From: JAAYYM01 sp964631375
GTDB lineage: Bacteria > Bacillota > Clostridia > Lachnospirales > Lachnospiraceae
Reading direction: 5' to 3'
DNA length: 34,347 nt
Assembly: GCA_964631375.1 (NCBI GenBank)
Contig: CAZVYQ010000032.1
Coordinates: 1 to 34,347, forward strand
Part shown: positions 1-8,513 of the stretch, one piece after another
Position numbering within the stretch: the first letter of the stretch is position 1
How the letters are laid out: each line of letters starts with the position of its first letter
Made by a program: the position numbers and the translations under genes
Notes under the pieces: model-generated
Seen by the model: only the letters and a program-made list of their open reading frames with translations
The model's database searches: none
Told to the model about the DNA's origin: nothing

Positions 1-17
1 AAAAGTATATTACAAAA

Positions 18-1856
18 CTATTTTGTCGTCCAATATGAATTCTGCTGATACACAGTATAGTAATCACCAATGGATGTCAATCTTCCGTTCTGCAGATTGC
101 ATACATCCCAGATCACACCACCATGTCCTACCGGTGCAGAATAGGATGCCATATATCCGTCCGGTCCAAACACGGTTACCAGCGTATTGGCCGTTGACAT
201 TGCATAACTCATCTGATTATTTCCTGTGATGCTTGTGTAATCATACATAAAAAGACGATAGATGCCTGTCTCCGGTTGATTGACACTGATGATCTCTGCC
301 GCTGAATTGTCTGTACCGTCAATTGATGACTTTGCTGTTTCACTGGAAGAGTTTGCAAATAATAGTGTCTCCAGATCCAACCCCGGAGTATTCCAGGACG
401 CTACAAAGCGATACTCACCGTCACCCAATTCCGGTATCGTATAACCATAGGCTGTTGTCTGCGTCATCTCTACTACGATTGGGAAATATGAGGTTTCATA
501 TCCGGACTTTGTGAGTTCTCCTGTGTAGGTTCCTGCAGGTAGACTGACTGTTGCAAGTCCGGAACCATCTGCTGTTCCCATCACATAGACTTCACCAGTT
601 TTATTATTGTGACCCTTTCTGACGTTCAAAACTGCTCCGCCTATACCATTTCCTTTTGCTGCGGCATCTCTCAATGAAACCTGTACACCGTAAACAGCAC
701 CATCCTGTGAATAAGACATAAACGCCGGCTTTACATAGTATGATGATGAGCCTGAATTAGCACTGACATCATAAATATCCAGATTATCCATACCCTGCTT
801 TCTGATTTGAATGGTATAGTTCTCCTCATTGTTGACAGGTGCCGTAAAGGAATATAATCCATCCCCGTTTGTTTTTGCAGTCATTACAACCTTGCCTGTA
901 GATGCACCCACTAATGAGATATCTACATCTGCCATTGCACTGTTATACACATCAAATACATATCCTTCGATATATTCCGTCTCAGGAAGTGCCGGGACAA
1001 CTTTATATGTGACGTATGCCCAGTTGACCATCGTATCCTCGAGATAATCATATTGTTTGATTGCTCCACTGCTGTATTTATTCAGATTTGATACCTGATA
1101 TTCATATGCCGTCTGGTTTTCAACAGCTGAAAACTTAACCAATGTGTCATTGTTGAAGTAGTATCTTCCGACGATATCCGCTGATGTAATATCAACCGGT
1201 GTATTAATAATCATCTGACGTTGTGCGATATAATTGATCTTACCATTATCATAGTAATAATCCATGATTTCAAGATAATCGCCGCAATGTTCAATCGCCG
1301 TAATCTTTTCAATCTGACCGGTTACAGGATTAGCATATGCTTCGTATTCCATTTTCTTGCCGTCATCACGGGTTGCCCATTTCCTGATCTGCTTGTAGGA
1401 ATGAATTGTAGCCAATGATGGATTTGATGGATTCTCGAGTTTGGAAAATATCGTATCCTTCCAAGTCAGTTTTGCATTTCTTTTACTTGGTTCATAGAAC
1501 AATGTTGTATAATCAACCACCTGCTCTTTTGAAAGAATCGTAGACACATCGATCCAGTCCTCCACTTCTTCCTCTATTGGAGGTTCTTCTGTTGGTTGGA
1601 CAGTATCTGTCGGTGCCTCCGGTGTTACTTCAGGAGCGGGTGTTGCGGTTGCCTGTACAGCCGGTGCAGTTGTTTCCGGTGTTTTGCTCAACAGTTTTTT
1701 TGCACCCCAGAACACTCCAAACATTACAACAATCAATAGAACTGAGTATATGATAATTCCAGGAATCGTTAATGATAATGTCTTACGTTCCTTTTTAATT
1801 GGGGTTTTCTGTTCTTCCTGATCGAATTCTGTCCGTTGATCTTTTTCTTCATTCAT
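18..1856 (-). CDS. Membrane-anchored surface protein with carboxypeptidase-regulatory-like beta-sandwich repeats
   Basis: A 612-aa protein. The start is the ATG at 1856, preceded by AGAGGA; an in-frame upstream start at 1985 is rejected because it lies upstream of the promoter at 1893-1921. Residues 1-28 are charged and cytoplasmic. Residues 29-51 form one membrane segment. Residues 57-97 are a Pro/Thr/Glu-rich spacer typical of cell-wall-spanning stalks. Residues 100-290 have no fold I recognise. Two carboxypeptidase-regulatory-like (CarboxypepD_reg/Cna-B-like) modules follow at about 296-352 (NGDGLYSF motif) and 388-465 (GIGGAVLNV, ADGSGLATVSL). The C-terminal region, about 482-605, starts with FVASWNTPGLDL and recalls YfaP/DUF2135-like domains; this last call is tentative. 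It is probably an extracytoplasmic protein tethered by its N-terminus. It is transcribed away from the LytTR regulator gene. Its function is unknown. Confidence 0.8.
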   Translation of the reverse strand: MNEEKDQRTEFDQEEQKTPIKKERKTLSLTIPGIIIYSVLLIVVMFGVFWGAKKLLSKTPETTAPAVQATATPAPEVTPEAPTDTVQPTEEPPIEEEVEDWIDVSTILSKEQVVDYTTLFYEPSKRNAKLTWKDTIFSKLENPSNPSLATIHSYKQIRKWATRDDGKKMEYEAYANPVTGQIEKITAIEHCGDYLEIMDYYYDNGKINYIAQRQMIINTPVDITSADIVGRYYFNNDTLVKFSAVENQTAYEYQVSNLNKYSSGAIKQYDYLEDTMVNWAYVTYKVVPALPETEYIEGYVFDVYNSAMADVDISLVGASTGKVVMTAKTNGDGLYSFTAPVNNEENYTIQIRKQGMDNLDIYDVSANSGSSSYYVKPAFMSYSQDGAVYGVQVSLRDAAAKGNGIGGAVLNVRKGHNNKTGEVYVMGTADGSGLATVSLPAGTYTGELTKSGYETSYFPIVVEMTQTTAYGYTIPELGDGEYRFVASWNTPGLDLETLLFANSSSETAKSSIDGTDNSAAEIISVNQPETGIYRLFMYDYTSITGNNQMSYAMSTANTLVTVFGPDGYMASYSAPVGHGGVIWDVCNLQNGRLTSIGDYYTVYQQNSYWTTK

Positions 1857-1892
1857 AAACAATATCCTCTTTTTAAGTGTTATAGTATCACT

Positions 1893-1921
1893 ATTATACT
1901 TGTTTTCTAACAAAAGGACAA
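1893..1921 (-). promoter_or_regulatory. Sigma-A-type promoter of the surface protein at 18-1856
   Basis: On the minus strand, TTGTCC (1921-1916) is followed after 17 bp by a perfect TATAAT (1898-1893), about 37 bp upstream of the ATG at 1856. This also argues against the longer ORF starting at 1985. Confidence 0.7.
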
Positions 1922-2040
1922 CCCGAATCGTACAGTCAGATATTGTATATAGAAATATTTTACATCGATTTATTGTAAATCCCACATATTTCTATAATGT
2001 GTAATATAATGATGAAAAACAGAGGAAAGGATATATCATA

Positions 2041-2760
2041 ATGTTGCAAATTGCTGTATGTAATAAGGACTTGGACTTTATGAAGCAGATTGAACAATGG
2101 ATCTCGAAGGAAATCAGAAAACAAAAACTATCTGTTGAAACGATTTGTTTTAGATCCGGTGATGAACTTCTATGGGGTATGGAGCTTGATGGTGGATATG
2201 ATTTAATCTTTATGAATCTGGTCTCGCAAAATGATATTGATGTAGCCAGAAATATCATTGCAGAATCTCCTCATTGTCTGATCGTATTTATTGCAGATGA
2301 TGCTGCTATGGTATATGACACTTTTGACGTTCATCCATTTGCATTTATTAAAAAGCCTGTTGAGAGAAAACAATTAATCAAGGTGTATTATGATGCCATT
2401 CGTAAAATCGGAGAAGTGGACGAAGTCTTTCGTGTCGATGATATCCAACGAATTCATCATCAGATTCCTTTACATGATATTTTGTATTTTCAAAGTGACA
2501 GGCGAATCATCCGCCTGTTTCACAGAAATGGTGAAGAACTACTATTTTATAATCGATTATCGGATGTGGAGGAATATATCAAAACCTTGTCTACGAATTT
2601 TGTTAGAATACATCAATCCTATCTGATCAATCGTCTGCATGTCAGGAAATTTAAATATCGTGAAATCGAGATTATGAATGGTATTATCCTGCCTGTAAGC
2701 GATACAAAACGAAAGCTTGTAAGGGAACGATTTCGATATGGTAATATGGACGTAACATAA
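2041..2760 (+). CDS. LytTR-family response regulator with non-canonical receiver domain
   Basis: A 239-aa protein of AgrA/LytR type. It has an N-terminal receiver domain (about 1-120) and a C-terminal LytTR DNA-binding domain (about 132-236, with FVRIHQSYLINRLHVRKF typical of LytTR). The start ATG has AGGAAAGG upstream. The receiver is degenerate. The phospho-acceptor position in YDLIFMNL carries Asn59 where the family has Asp, and the N-terminal acidic pair is replaced by Cys7-Asn8-Lys9-Asp10. The conserved Lys of the FIKKP motif is kept. No histidine kinase gene is adjacent. It may therefore act independently of phosphorylation, as an atypical or pseudo-receiver regulator. The divergent surface protein gene is a plausible target, but this is inference only. 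Confidence 0.88.
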   Translation: MLQIAVCNKDLDFMKQIEQWISKEIRKQKLSVETICFRSGDELLWGMELDGGYDLIFMNLVSQNDIDVARNIIAESPHCLIVFIADDAAMVYDTFDVHPFAFIKKPVERKQLIKVYYDAIRKIGEVDEVFRVDDIQRIHHQIPLHDILYFQSDRRIIRLFHRNGEELLFYNRLSDVEEYIKTLSTNFVRIHQSYLINRLHVRKFKYREIEIMNGIILPVSDTKRKLVRERFRYGNMDVT

Positions 2761-2897
2761 TCGGAATTGTTACATTTTCTAAATAATATTTACAGTTCGA
2801 CAGGATATGACAAAAACTATGATATGATATCACTCGTAGTAGGGGTATATATCCACCAAATGGAGAAGGTATGATAATATCATAATGGATATTCATA

Positions 2898-3047
2898 ATG
2901 TGTCTTATCTTGGGTATATGTATTGATTATTTTAAACCGGCGTTTCTCAAATTTTTCAAGGGTGTGATCAGGGGCACCTTTTACATGGTTCTTTTATATC
3001 CAATGATATCTATCCTGCTTTCAACAAAATCAGTCAGTGAGAGTTAA
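2898..3047 (+). CDS. Possible 49-aa hydrophobic small protein
   Basis: An ORF of 50 codons, beginning MCLILGICIDYF and ending LLSTKSVSES. It has two hydrophobic stretches separated by a basic FLKFFKGVIRG segment, so it could be a short membrane peptide. It is not the shadow of a gene on the other strand. The ribosome binding site is weak (GGAT about 7 nt upstream) and the stop codon falls in the loop of the terminator at 3033-3063. I cannot assign a function, and it may not be translated. The rest of the 2761-3032 gap holds two 13-bp inverted repeats (2820-2832 and 2871-2883) and nothing else I recognise. Confidence 0.25.
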   Translation: MCLILGICIDYFKPAFLKFFKGVIRGTFYMVLLYPMISILLSTKSVSES

Positions 3048-3070
3048 GAAAACTCCCACTGACATTTTTG
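3033..3070 (+). terminator. Rho-independent terminator upstream of the CarD-like gene
   Basis: A 13-bp stem (arms 3033-3045 and 3051-3063) with one mismatch and an AAGAA loop is followed by a T-run at 3065-3069. It would end transcription from the LytTR gene and/or the small ORF. Confidence 0.75.
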
Positions 3071-3088
3071 TGTAAAGTATGTTATAAT
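3059..3088 (+). promoter_or_regulatory. Promoter of the CarD-like gene, overlapping a terminator arm
   Basis: CTGACA (3059-3064), an 18-bp spacer and a perfect TATAAT (3083-3088) preceded by TGT, i.e. an extended -10. The -35 box lies in the 3' arm of the preceding terminator hairpin. The leader to the ATG at 3179 is about 85 nt. Confidence 0.65.
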
Positions 3089-3178
3089 GTATTCAATGAC
3101 AGCATGTTCCTTTACAACGTGGATGAATGTAGGGAGCAAGCTGTTTCGTTCTCTGATGGACCAGGAAGGAGGTACTAC

Positions 3179-3676
3179 ATGTATGAATACGATGTAGAAG
3201 ATTATGTTATGTATGGTGCAATCGGTGTCTGCAAGATAACAGACATATGCAGTCCGGATTTTATGAAGGATGGAAATATGTATTATGTGCTGCAACCGGT
3301 TTACAACGCGAGTGAGACGATTTACGCCAAAGTTGGCAGTGATAAAGTCTCAATGAGAAAAAGTCTGACAAAACCAGAAGCCCAGAAATACATTGAAGAT
3401 ATGAAGGCCGTAGAAGTCTTATGGTTTGTGAATGACAAGGAACGGGACCAGGAATTCAAGCGTATATTACGATCAGGAGACTGTATAGAATGGATTCGAA
3501 TGGTCAAAGGTCTCTATCATACGAAAAAGCAGAAGGAAATGGATGGTAAGAAGCTATCACAGGCAGATACCAATATCTTTCAGAAAGCTGAGAAACTACT
3601 GTATGGAGAGCTGGCACTTGCACTTGGTATCACAGTTGATCAAATGCCCGCCTATATAGATCAAGTACTTTCATAA
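3179..3676 (+). CDS. CarD-family transcriptional regulator
   Basis: A 165-aa protein starting at the ATG at 3179, chosen because AGGAAGGAGG lies 7 nt upstream; the longer ORF from 3068 would include the promoter's downstream region. The N-terminal part (about 1-65, YVMYGAIGVCKITDI) matches the CarD/CdnL/TRCF RNA-polymerase-interaction domain. The C-terminal half is helical (WIRMVKGLYHTKKQ, KAEKLLYGELALALG), as in CarD-like proteins that bind RNA polymerase beta and act at promoters. It is a stand-alone gene bounded by two terminators, and converges with the V-ATPase operon. Targets cannot be read from the sequence. Confidence 0.88.
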   Translation: MYEYDVEDYVMYGAIGVCKITDICSPDFMKDGNMYYVLQPVYNASETIYAKVGSDKVSMRKSLTKPEAQKYIEDMKAVEVLWFVNDKERDQEFKRILRSGDCIEWIRMVKGLYHTKKQKEMDGKKLSQADTNIFQKAEKLLYGELALALGITVDQMPAYIDQVLS

Positions 3677-3691
3677 GAAAGACTTTTATCC

Positions 3692-3731
3692 AATAGAAAA
3701 TCCTCGAAACGATATTCGAGGATTTTCTATT
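3692..3731. terminator. Bidirectional terminator between carD-like and atpD
   Basis: A perfect 17-bp inverted repeat (3692-3708 and 3715-3731) with a 6-nt loop ACGATA. A/T-rich arms supply U-runs in both directions, which suits the convergent CarD-like gene and the end of the V-ATPase operon. Confidence 0.85.
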
Positions 3732-3734
3732 GCG

Positions 3735-4376
3735 TTATCCGACCTTTTCCTGACTTTCCTTTTTCTCTTTATTTCTCTTTATAATCTTGAGTCTTGTGAA
3801 CTCTTCTCTTTCCTTCTCCTCCAATGCTGTCTGAATATCTGTGCACAGTCTGGTATAAGTGGGAATTGTGATATTCTGCAGTGCGTTTGCCCTTTTCTGT
3901 GTTTTTTTAATATTCGCAGCGAGACGATATGCGGAATTCTCAACGGTAGATAGTCTGACCGTCAGCTTCTTCACCTTATCAAAGGCAGCTCTAACTGCAT
4001 CCAATGATTCTCTGGTACTATAAAATGCAAAGGTCGGTCTGATCTGCTCTGTTTCGATCTGAGCAAGCGGAATCTCTGTTCCCATCACACTCCTGGTTTT
4101 AATCGTTATGGACTCATCTACCGGCATTGCCTGTGCTATCTCCTGTACATAATCAATCCCCAGCTCGATATTGGCTTCCTGTAAAGCACGATAAGCCTGT
4201 GAAAATGTGACATCTATTTCTGATTGAATATCCTTTGCTTCATCAATCAGAGAAGTCAGTTCTGCAATGAGTATATTTCTCTTTTTATCCATCAACTCAT
4301 AGCCCTGCTTAGCAAGACGCAGAGAGTTTTTTATAATGATAAGATTGCCCTTGGTCGGAAATGTATTCAGATTCAT
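3735..4376 (-). CDS. atpD: V-type ATP synthase subunit D
   Basis: A 213-aa protein matching the V/A-ATPase D subunit, the central-stalk rotor shaft that links catalytic head rotation to the membrane ring. It begins MNLNTFPTKGNLIIIKNSL, the usual subunit D opening with long antiparallel helices. The C-terminal helix contains the characteristic RANALQNITIPTY region, and the tail is very charged. The ATG at 4376 has AGGAG upstream. It is the last gene of the nine-gene operon, 12 nt after atpB, and ends just before the bidirectional terminator. Confidence 0.95.
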   Translation of the reverse strand: MNLNTFPTKGNLIIIKNSLRLAKQGYELMDKKRNILIAELTSLIDEAKDIQSEIDVTFSQAYRALQEANIELGIDYVQEIAQAMPVDESITIKTRSVMGTEIPLAQIETEQIRPTFAFYSTRESLDAVRAAFDKVKKLTVRLSTVENSAYRLAANIKKTQKRANALQNITIPTYTRLCTDIQTALEEKEREEFTRLKIIKRNKEKKESQEKVG

Positions 4377-4388
4377 TCCCTATCACTC

Positions 4389-5819
4389 CTATTCAACTGC
4401 CGTTTCTGTTTCGCTTACATTTACTGCTTTCAGATCCTCCGGTTTGGTCTCCTGATATCTAACACTCAGAATCTTGGTGTCGATTCGATCCAGCTCCTCC
4501 TCCGGCAACAGTCCTAACAATTCCCATGCCAGATCCAGTGTCTGCGTGATTGTTCGGTTATCAACAGATCCCTGCCCAATGAATCTAGCTTCAAACTCTT
4601 TACCAAATAAGATATATTTCTTATCAATCGGAGATAGTTCGTCTTCACCGATTACGGATGCCAATGCCCTCGCGTCACCTACTTTTGCATAGGATGCAAA
4701 CAGCTGATTTGCCACATCCTGATGATCCTCTCTCGTATATCCTTCACCAATACCATCCTTCATCAGTCTTGATAGAGATGGCAGTATACTGATCGGAGGA
4801 TAGATTCCCTGTCCATGCAGAGATCGATCCAAAACTATCTGTCCTTCTGTAATATATCCGGTCAGGTCAGGTATCGGATGTGTGATGTCATCATTTGGCA
4901 TAGTTAAAATCGGTATCTGTGTAACAGAGCCCTTTGCATTTTCTACGATTCCTGCGCGTTCATATATCGTTGCCAATTCGGAATATAAATACCCCGGATA
5001 ACCCTTTCTGCTCGGAATCTCCCCTTTTGAAGATGATACTTCACGCATTGCTTCTGCAAAAGAAGTCATATCTGTCAAAATAACCAGTATATGCATATCC
5101 TGTTCAAATGCCAGATACTCGGCAACCGTCAATGCTACCTTGGGAGTGATCAATCTCTCAACAACCGGATCGTTTGCCAGATTTAAAAACATACATACAT
5201 GATCCGACACACCACCCTCTTCAAATACTCTCCGGAAATAGTCTGCTACATCGTGCTTGACACCCATAGCTGCAAAAACAATGGCAAATTTCTCATCTGT
5301 ATCATCTCCCAGTGAGGCCTGATTAACAATCTGTGCTGCCAACTGGTCGTGTGGAAGTCCATTGCCGGAAAAGATAGGCAGTTTTTGTCCACGAATCAAA
5401 GTTGTCAATCCATCTATTGCTGATATACCTGTCCTGATATAATTTCTGGGATATTCTCGCATGGTCGGATTCAAAGGCAATCCATTGATATCTCTTCGAA
5501 CATCTGCTACGATCTCTCCCAGGCCGTCAATCGGAACACCGATGCCGTTAAAGGTACGTCCCAAAACCTCCGGTGACAATGCTATTTCCATTGGATGACC
5601 GGTTAGTCTGGTATGTGTATTTTTGAGTGACATATTGTCTGTCCCCTCAAACACCTGTATCACGGCTTTGTCCTCATAACATTCGATGATCCTGCCCAAT
5701 TTCTTTTCTTTTCCTTCGACTACGATCTCTACGATCTCATCAAACGCAGCATCCTTGACACCATCAAGTACGACCAGAGGTCCATTGATTTCATTTAATC
5801 CTATATAATGAATTGACAT
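4389..5819 (-). CDS. atpB: V-type ATP synthase subunit B (non-catalytic)
   Basis: A 476-aa protein, full length for the family. The N-terminal beta-barrel (MSIHYIGLNEINGPLVVLDG) is followed by the nucleotide-binding-fold domain. In place of a Walker A it has SGNGLPHDQLAAQI, as expected for the regulatory B subunit. Other family signatures are SSSKGEIPSRKGYPGYLYS and the helical C-terminal domain with YTREDHQDVANQL. It alternates with subunit A in the A3B3 head. AGGGAG precedes the ATG, and the gap after atpA is 14 nt. Confidence 0.96.
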   Translation of the reverse strand: MSIHYIGLNEINGPLVVLDGVKDAAFDEIVEIVVEGKEKKLGRIIECYEDKAVIQVFEGTDNMSLKNTHTRLTGHPMEIALSPEVLGRTFNGIGVPIDGLGEIVADVRRDINGLPLNPTMREYPRNYIRTGISAIDGLTTLIRGQKLPIFSGNGLPHDQLAAQIVNQASLGDDTDEKFAIVFAAMGVKHDVADYFRRVFEEGGVSDHVCMFLNLANDPVVERLITPKVALTVAEYLAFEQDMHILVILTDMTSFAEAMREVSSSKGEIPSRKGYPGYLYSELATIYERAGIVENAKGSVTQIPILTMPNDDITHPIPDLTGYITEGQIVLDRSLHGQGIYPPISILPSLSRLMKDGIGEGYTREDHQDVANQLFASYAKVGDARALASVIGEDELSPIDKKYILFGKEFEARFIGQGSVDNRTITQTLDLAWELLGLLPEEELDRIDTKILSVRYQETKPEDLKAVNVSETETAVE

Positions 5820-5833
5820 ATGTCTCTCCCTCT

Positions 5834-7600
5834 TTACTGGTTTCTCTCCAACACCTTATTATAAAATGTATCAATATCGGTCTGATATCGGTCAAACATT
5901 TGCAGCTGGTCATTTGGAACATCATACTTGATCGAGCTGACACGGTCAAAGATCGTGTCCTCCTTCAATACAGACATCGGCATACCCATTGCAATCAGTT
6001 TTCTGGACCTGTCATAGAGATAGAGAATCGTCTCCATCATCTTAAACTGTTTGTCCATCGGAACACTGGTATCTTCTTTATGAAATGCATTTTGTTGCAA
6101 AAAACCGATTCTGATAACCTTTGAGATCTCCATAATCAGCTTCTGGTCATCCGGCAGAACATCTGCTCCGATGAGCTTTACAATCTCCATCAGATTACTT
6201 TCCTGATTTAAAAGTGTAACAATCCTTGCCCGCTTACTCATAAATTCCGGTGATACATGATCCCTGTACCATGGAGTCAGATCCGATAAATACTCACTAT
6301 AACTGGTCAGCCAGTTAATTGCCGGAAAATGCCTTGCATATGCCAACGACTTGTCCAAACCCAGAAAACATCTGACAAATCGTTTTGTATTCTGTGTCAC
6401 CGGCTCTGAAAAATCACCACCCTGCGGTGAAACAGCTCCGATAATAGATACGGAACCTTCTGTATGATTCAGATTCTCCGTCATACCGGCTCTTTCATAA
6501 AAACCTGATAATCTCGATGCAAGATATGCCGGAAAGCCTTCCTCTGCCGGCATCTCCTCCAGACGACCGGATAACTCTCTCAGAGCCTCTGCCCATCTGG
6601 ATGTGGAATCAGCCATGATCGCAACGTCATAACCCATATCCCGATAATATTCTGCCAGCGTGATACCGGTATAGATAGAGGCTTCTCTGGCGGCCACTGG
6701 CATATTGGAGGTGTTGGCAATCAATGTTGTTCTTGCCATCAACTTATTTCCGGTCTTGGGATCCTCCAGTTTTGAGAAATCCTCCAATACCTCCGTCATT
6801 TCATTTCCACGTTCTCCACAGCCTATATATATGATAATATTAGCATCTGACCACTTTGCAATCTGATGCTGTGTCATTGTTTTTCCAGTACCGAATCCAC
6901 CCGGAATTGCAGCTGTTCCACCCTTTGCAATCGGAAATAATGTATCCAGAATCCTTTGTCCTGTCAATAAAGGAATCGTCGTTGTGTGTCGTTTTTCAAC
7001 CGGTCTTGAGACACGAATCGGCCATTTTTGAGCCAACTTTAATTCATACGTTTCTCCCTGATCTGTCTCCAGCACAGCTACTGTATCTGCCACCGTATAC
7101 TGTCCGTCTGTAACTACACTCTTTACAACACCTGATACATAGGGAGGGACCATGGATTTATGCATTACTGCCGCTGTTTCGGGAATCTCTGCTATAATTG
7201 TTCCGCCGCTTACCCGTTCACCGACTGAAATCGTCATATGGACATCCCATTTTCTTTGCGTATCTAATGCGTCTGCACTGATTCCCCGATTGATATAAAT
7301 ACCGGAGGCTTTTGCTATCTCAGTTAACGGACGTTCTATACCGTCAAAGATATTATCTATAATGCCGGGACCTAATGTAACAGAGATCGCAGATCCTGTT
7401 GCTGTGACCTCTTCACCAGGCTTCAAACCACTGGTTTCTTCATACACCTGTATCGTTGTTGTTTCTGTTGTCAGTCCGATAACCTCTCCTACAAGACGTT
7501 CCTTACCGACATAGACCATCTCAGCCATTTTAAATCCGGTATTTCCCTTCAGATAGATAACCGGACCATTAATTCCGTAGATGATTCCTGTTCTTTCCAT
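5834..7600 (-). CDS. atpA: V-type ATP synthase subunit A (catalytic)
   Basis: A 588-aa protein. The start is the ATG at 7600 (MERTGIIYGINGPV), 8 nt after a perfect AGGAGG. The frame stays open 8 codons further upstream, but that would overlap atpE. The Walker A motif GGFGTGKT is at about residues 234-241. The non-homologous insert typical of V/A-type A subunits lies at about 110-190. Further signatures are ECGERGNEMTEV-like CGERGNEMTEVLEDF and SRWAEALRELSGRLEEMP. It hydrolyses or makes ATP in the A3B3 head. Only one nucleotide separates it from the atpE stop, which suggests translational coupling. Confidence 0.97.
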   Translation of the reverse strand: MERTGIIYGINGPVIYLKGNTGFKMAEMVYVGKERLVGEVIGLTTETTTIQVYEETSGLKPGEEVTATGSAISVTLGPGIIDNIFDGIERPLTEIAKASGIYINRGISADALDTQRKWDVHMTISVGERVSGGTIIAEIPETAAVMHKSMVPPYVSGVVKSVVTDGQYTVADTVAVLETDQGETYELKLAQKWPIRVSRPVEKRHTTTIPLLTGQRILDTLFPIAKGGTAAIPGGFGTGKTMTQHQIAKWSDANIIIYIGCGERGNEMTEVLEDFSKLEDPKTGNKLMARTTLIANTSNMPVAAREASIYTGITLAEYYRDMGYDVAIMADSTSRWAEALRELSGRLEEMPAEEGFPAYLASRLSGFYERAGMTENLNHTEGSVSIIGAVSPQGGDFSEPVTQNTKRFVRCFLGLDKSLAYARHFPAINWLTSYSEYLSDLTPWYRDHVSPEFMSKRARIVTLLNQESNLMEIVKLIGADVLPDDQKLIMEISKVIRIGFLQQNAFHKEDTSVPMDKQFKMMETILYLYDRSRKLIAMGMPMSVLKEDTIFDRVSSIKYDVPNDQLQMFDRYQTDIDTFYNKVLERNQ

Positions 7601-7601
7601 A

Positions 7602-8180
7602 CTAGCGTCCTCCTTGGAAGACAAACTTATCTCGTTCTTCTTTTAACAATGTCTCAAATGAATTATCAATCAGTATTCTACCGGAATTGGTAATTGCCCT
7701 TGTTCCTCCGACAAAGGAATACTCACTGACAGTCAGCTTGCATGCAGTTTTACTCTCGAGTTCGCCCTTCTTTGCCTCGTCCTTGGGATCGATATATATG
7801 ATGATCTCATCATCACCTGCAAATGTCTTTGCATTTCTGATCTGCGACAGCAATAGTTCCTGATAAGCATCTGTTTTCATATAATCATCTAAAAGCAGGT
7901 TTACTTCATCAAATAACTTTTGTTCGAGTTCCTCCTGCTTGTCTGATAACCCTTTTCGAATCAGATTCTGCTCTGCAGAGACCTCCTTATTAATGATTCT
8001 CTTCAGACTCTCTTTCTCGGAATCGATCTGCGTTTCTGCTTCATGTCTTTTTGTCTCCTGATACTCCAGATAGATTTTATCAGCAGCAGCATAATACTCT
8101 TCTACCATGTTAAAGGCGTTTTTTCTGGCACTCAGCATGGTTTCATCTAAAAAATACTGCATCTTTTCTTCGGTCGTCAT
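7602..8180 (-). CDS. atpE: V-type ATP synthase subunit E (peripheral stalk)
   Basis: A 192-aa protein with a long charged N-terminal helix (about 10-115, coiled-coil-like) and a C-terminal mixed alpha/beta region with SEYSFVGGTRAITNSGRI, the usual E-subunit signature GG.R....G.I..D. E pairs with the G/H helix (12002-12313) to form the peripheral stalks. AAGGTGAAGG lies upstream of the ATG. The gap after atpF is 24 nt. Confidence 0.92.
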   Translation of the reverse strand: MTTEEKMQYFLDETMLSARKNAFNMVEEYYAAADKIYLEYQETKRHEAETQIDSEKESLKRIINKEVSAEQNLIRKGLSDKQEELEQKLFDEVNLLLDDYMKTDAYQELLLSQIRNAKTFAGDDEIIIYIDPKDEAKKGELESKTACKLTVSEYSFVGGTRAITNSGRILIDNSFETLLKEERDKFVFQGGR

Positions 8181-8204
8181 ATTCCTTCACCTTCTTCACT
8201 GCAA

Positions 8205-8513
8205 TCACAATTTCAAACCAATTGCTTCGCTTACATAGGACGTGATAAAATCCGGACTTCGCCCAGTTCCATGGCGATCCGGTATCTCAATGATCAGCGG
8301 CATTTTCCTGTTTAGACGTACATCATCAATAATATCCGGAAATTCCTTTCCGAACTTTTCTGTGAGCAGAATGATGCCAATACTTTTATCTGCTATCGCA
8401 CGATCCAACTCATTCTTCAGTTCCTTGCGTTCATGAACTACCGCTCCCTCGACACCTGCCAGTCTCATACCGGTATAGGTATCGATGTTGTCACTGATTA
8501 GATACATTTTCAT
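8205..8513 (-). CDS. atpF: V-type ATP synthase subunit F
   Basis: A 102-aa protein with a Rossmann-like fold: MKMYLISDNIDTYTGMRLAG at the N-terminus and IGIILLTEKF in the middle, ending in a helix that contacts subunit D. F sits on the central stalk with D. Its start overlaps the atpK stop by one base (TAATG), a sign of coupled translation. Confidence 0.93.
   Translation of the reverse strand: MKMYLISDNIDTYTGMRLAGVEGAVVHERKELKNELDRAIADKSIGIILLTEKFGKEFPDIIDDVRLNRKMPLIIEIPDRHGTGRSPDFITSYVSEAIGLKL

Noticed and set aside
1857..1985. N-terminal extension of the surface protein to an ATG at 1985
   Set aside because: The extension lies across a strong promoter (1893-1921), and only the ATG at 1856 has a ribosome binding site.
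1992..2258. 88-codon ORF on the minus strand
   Set aside because: It is antisense to the LytTR gene, with no ribosome site and no domain; a shadow ORF.
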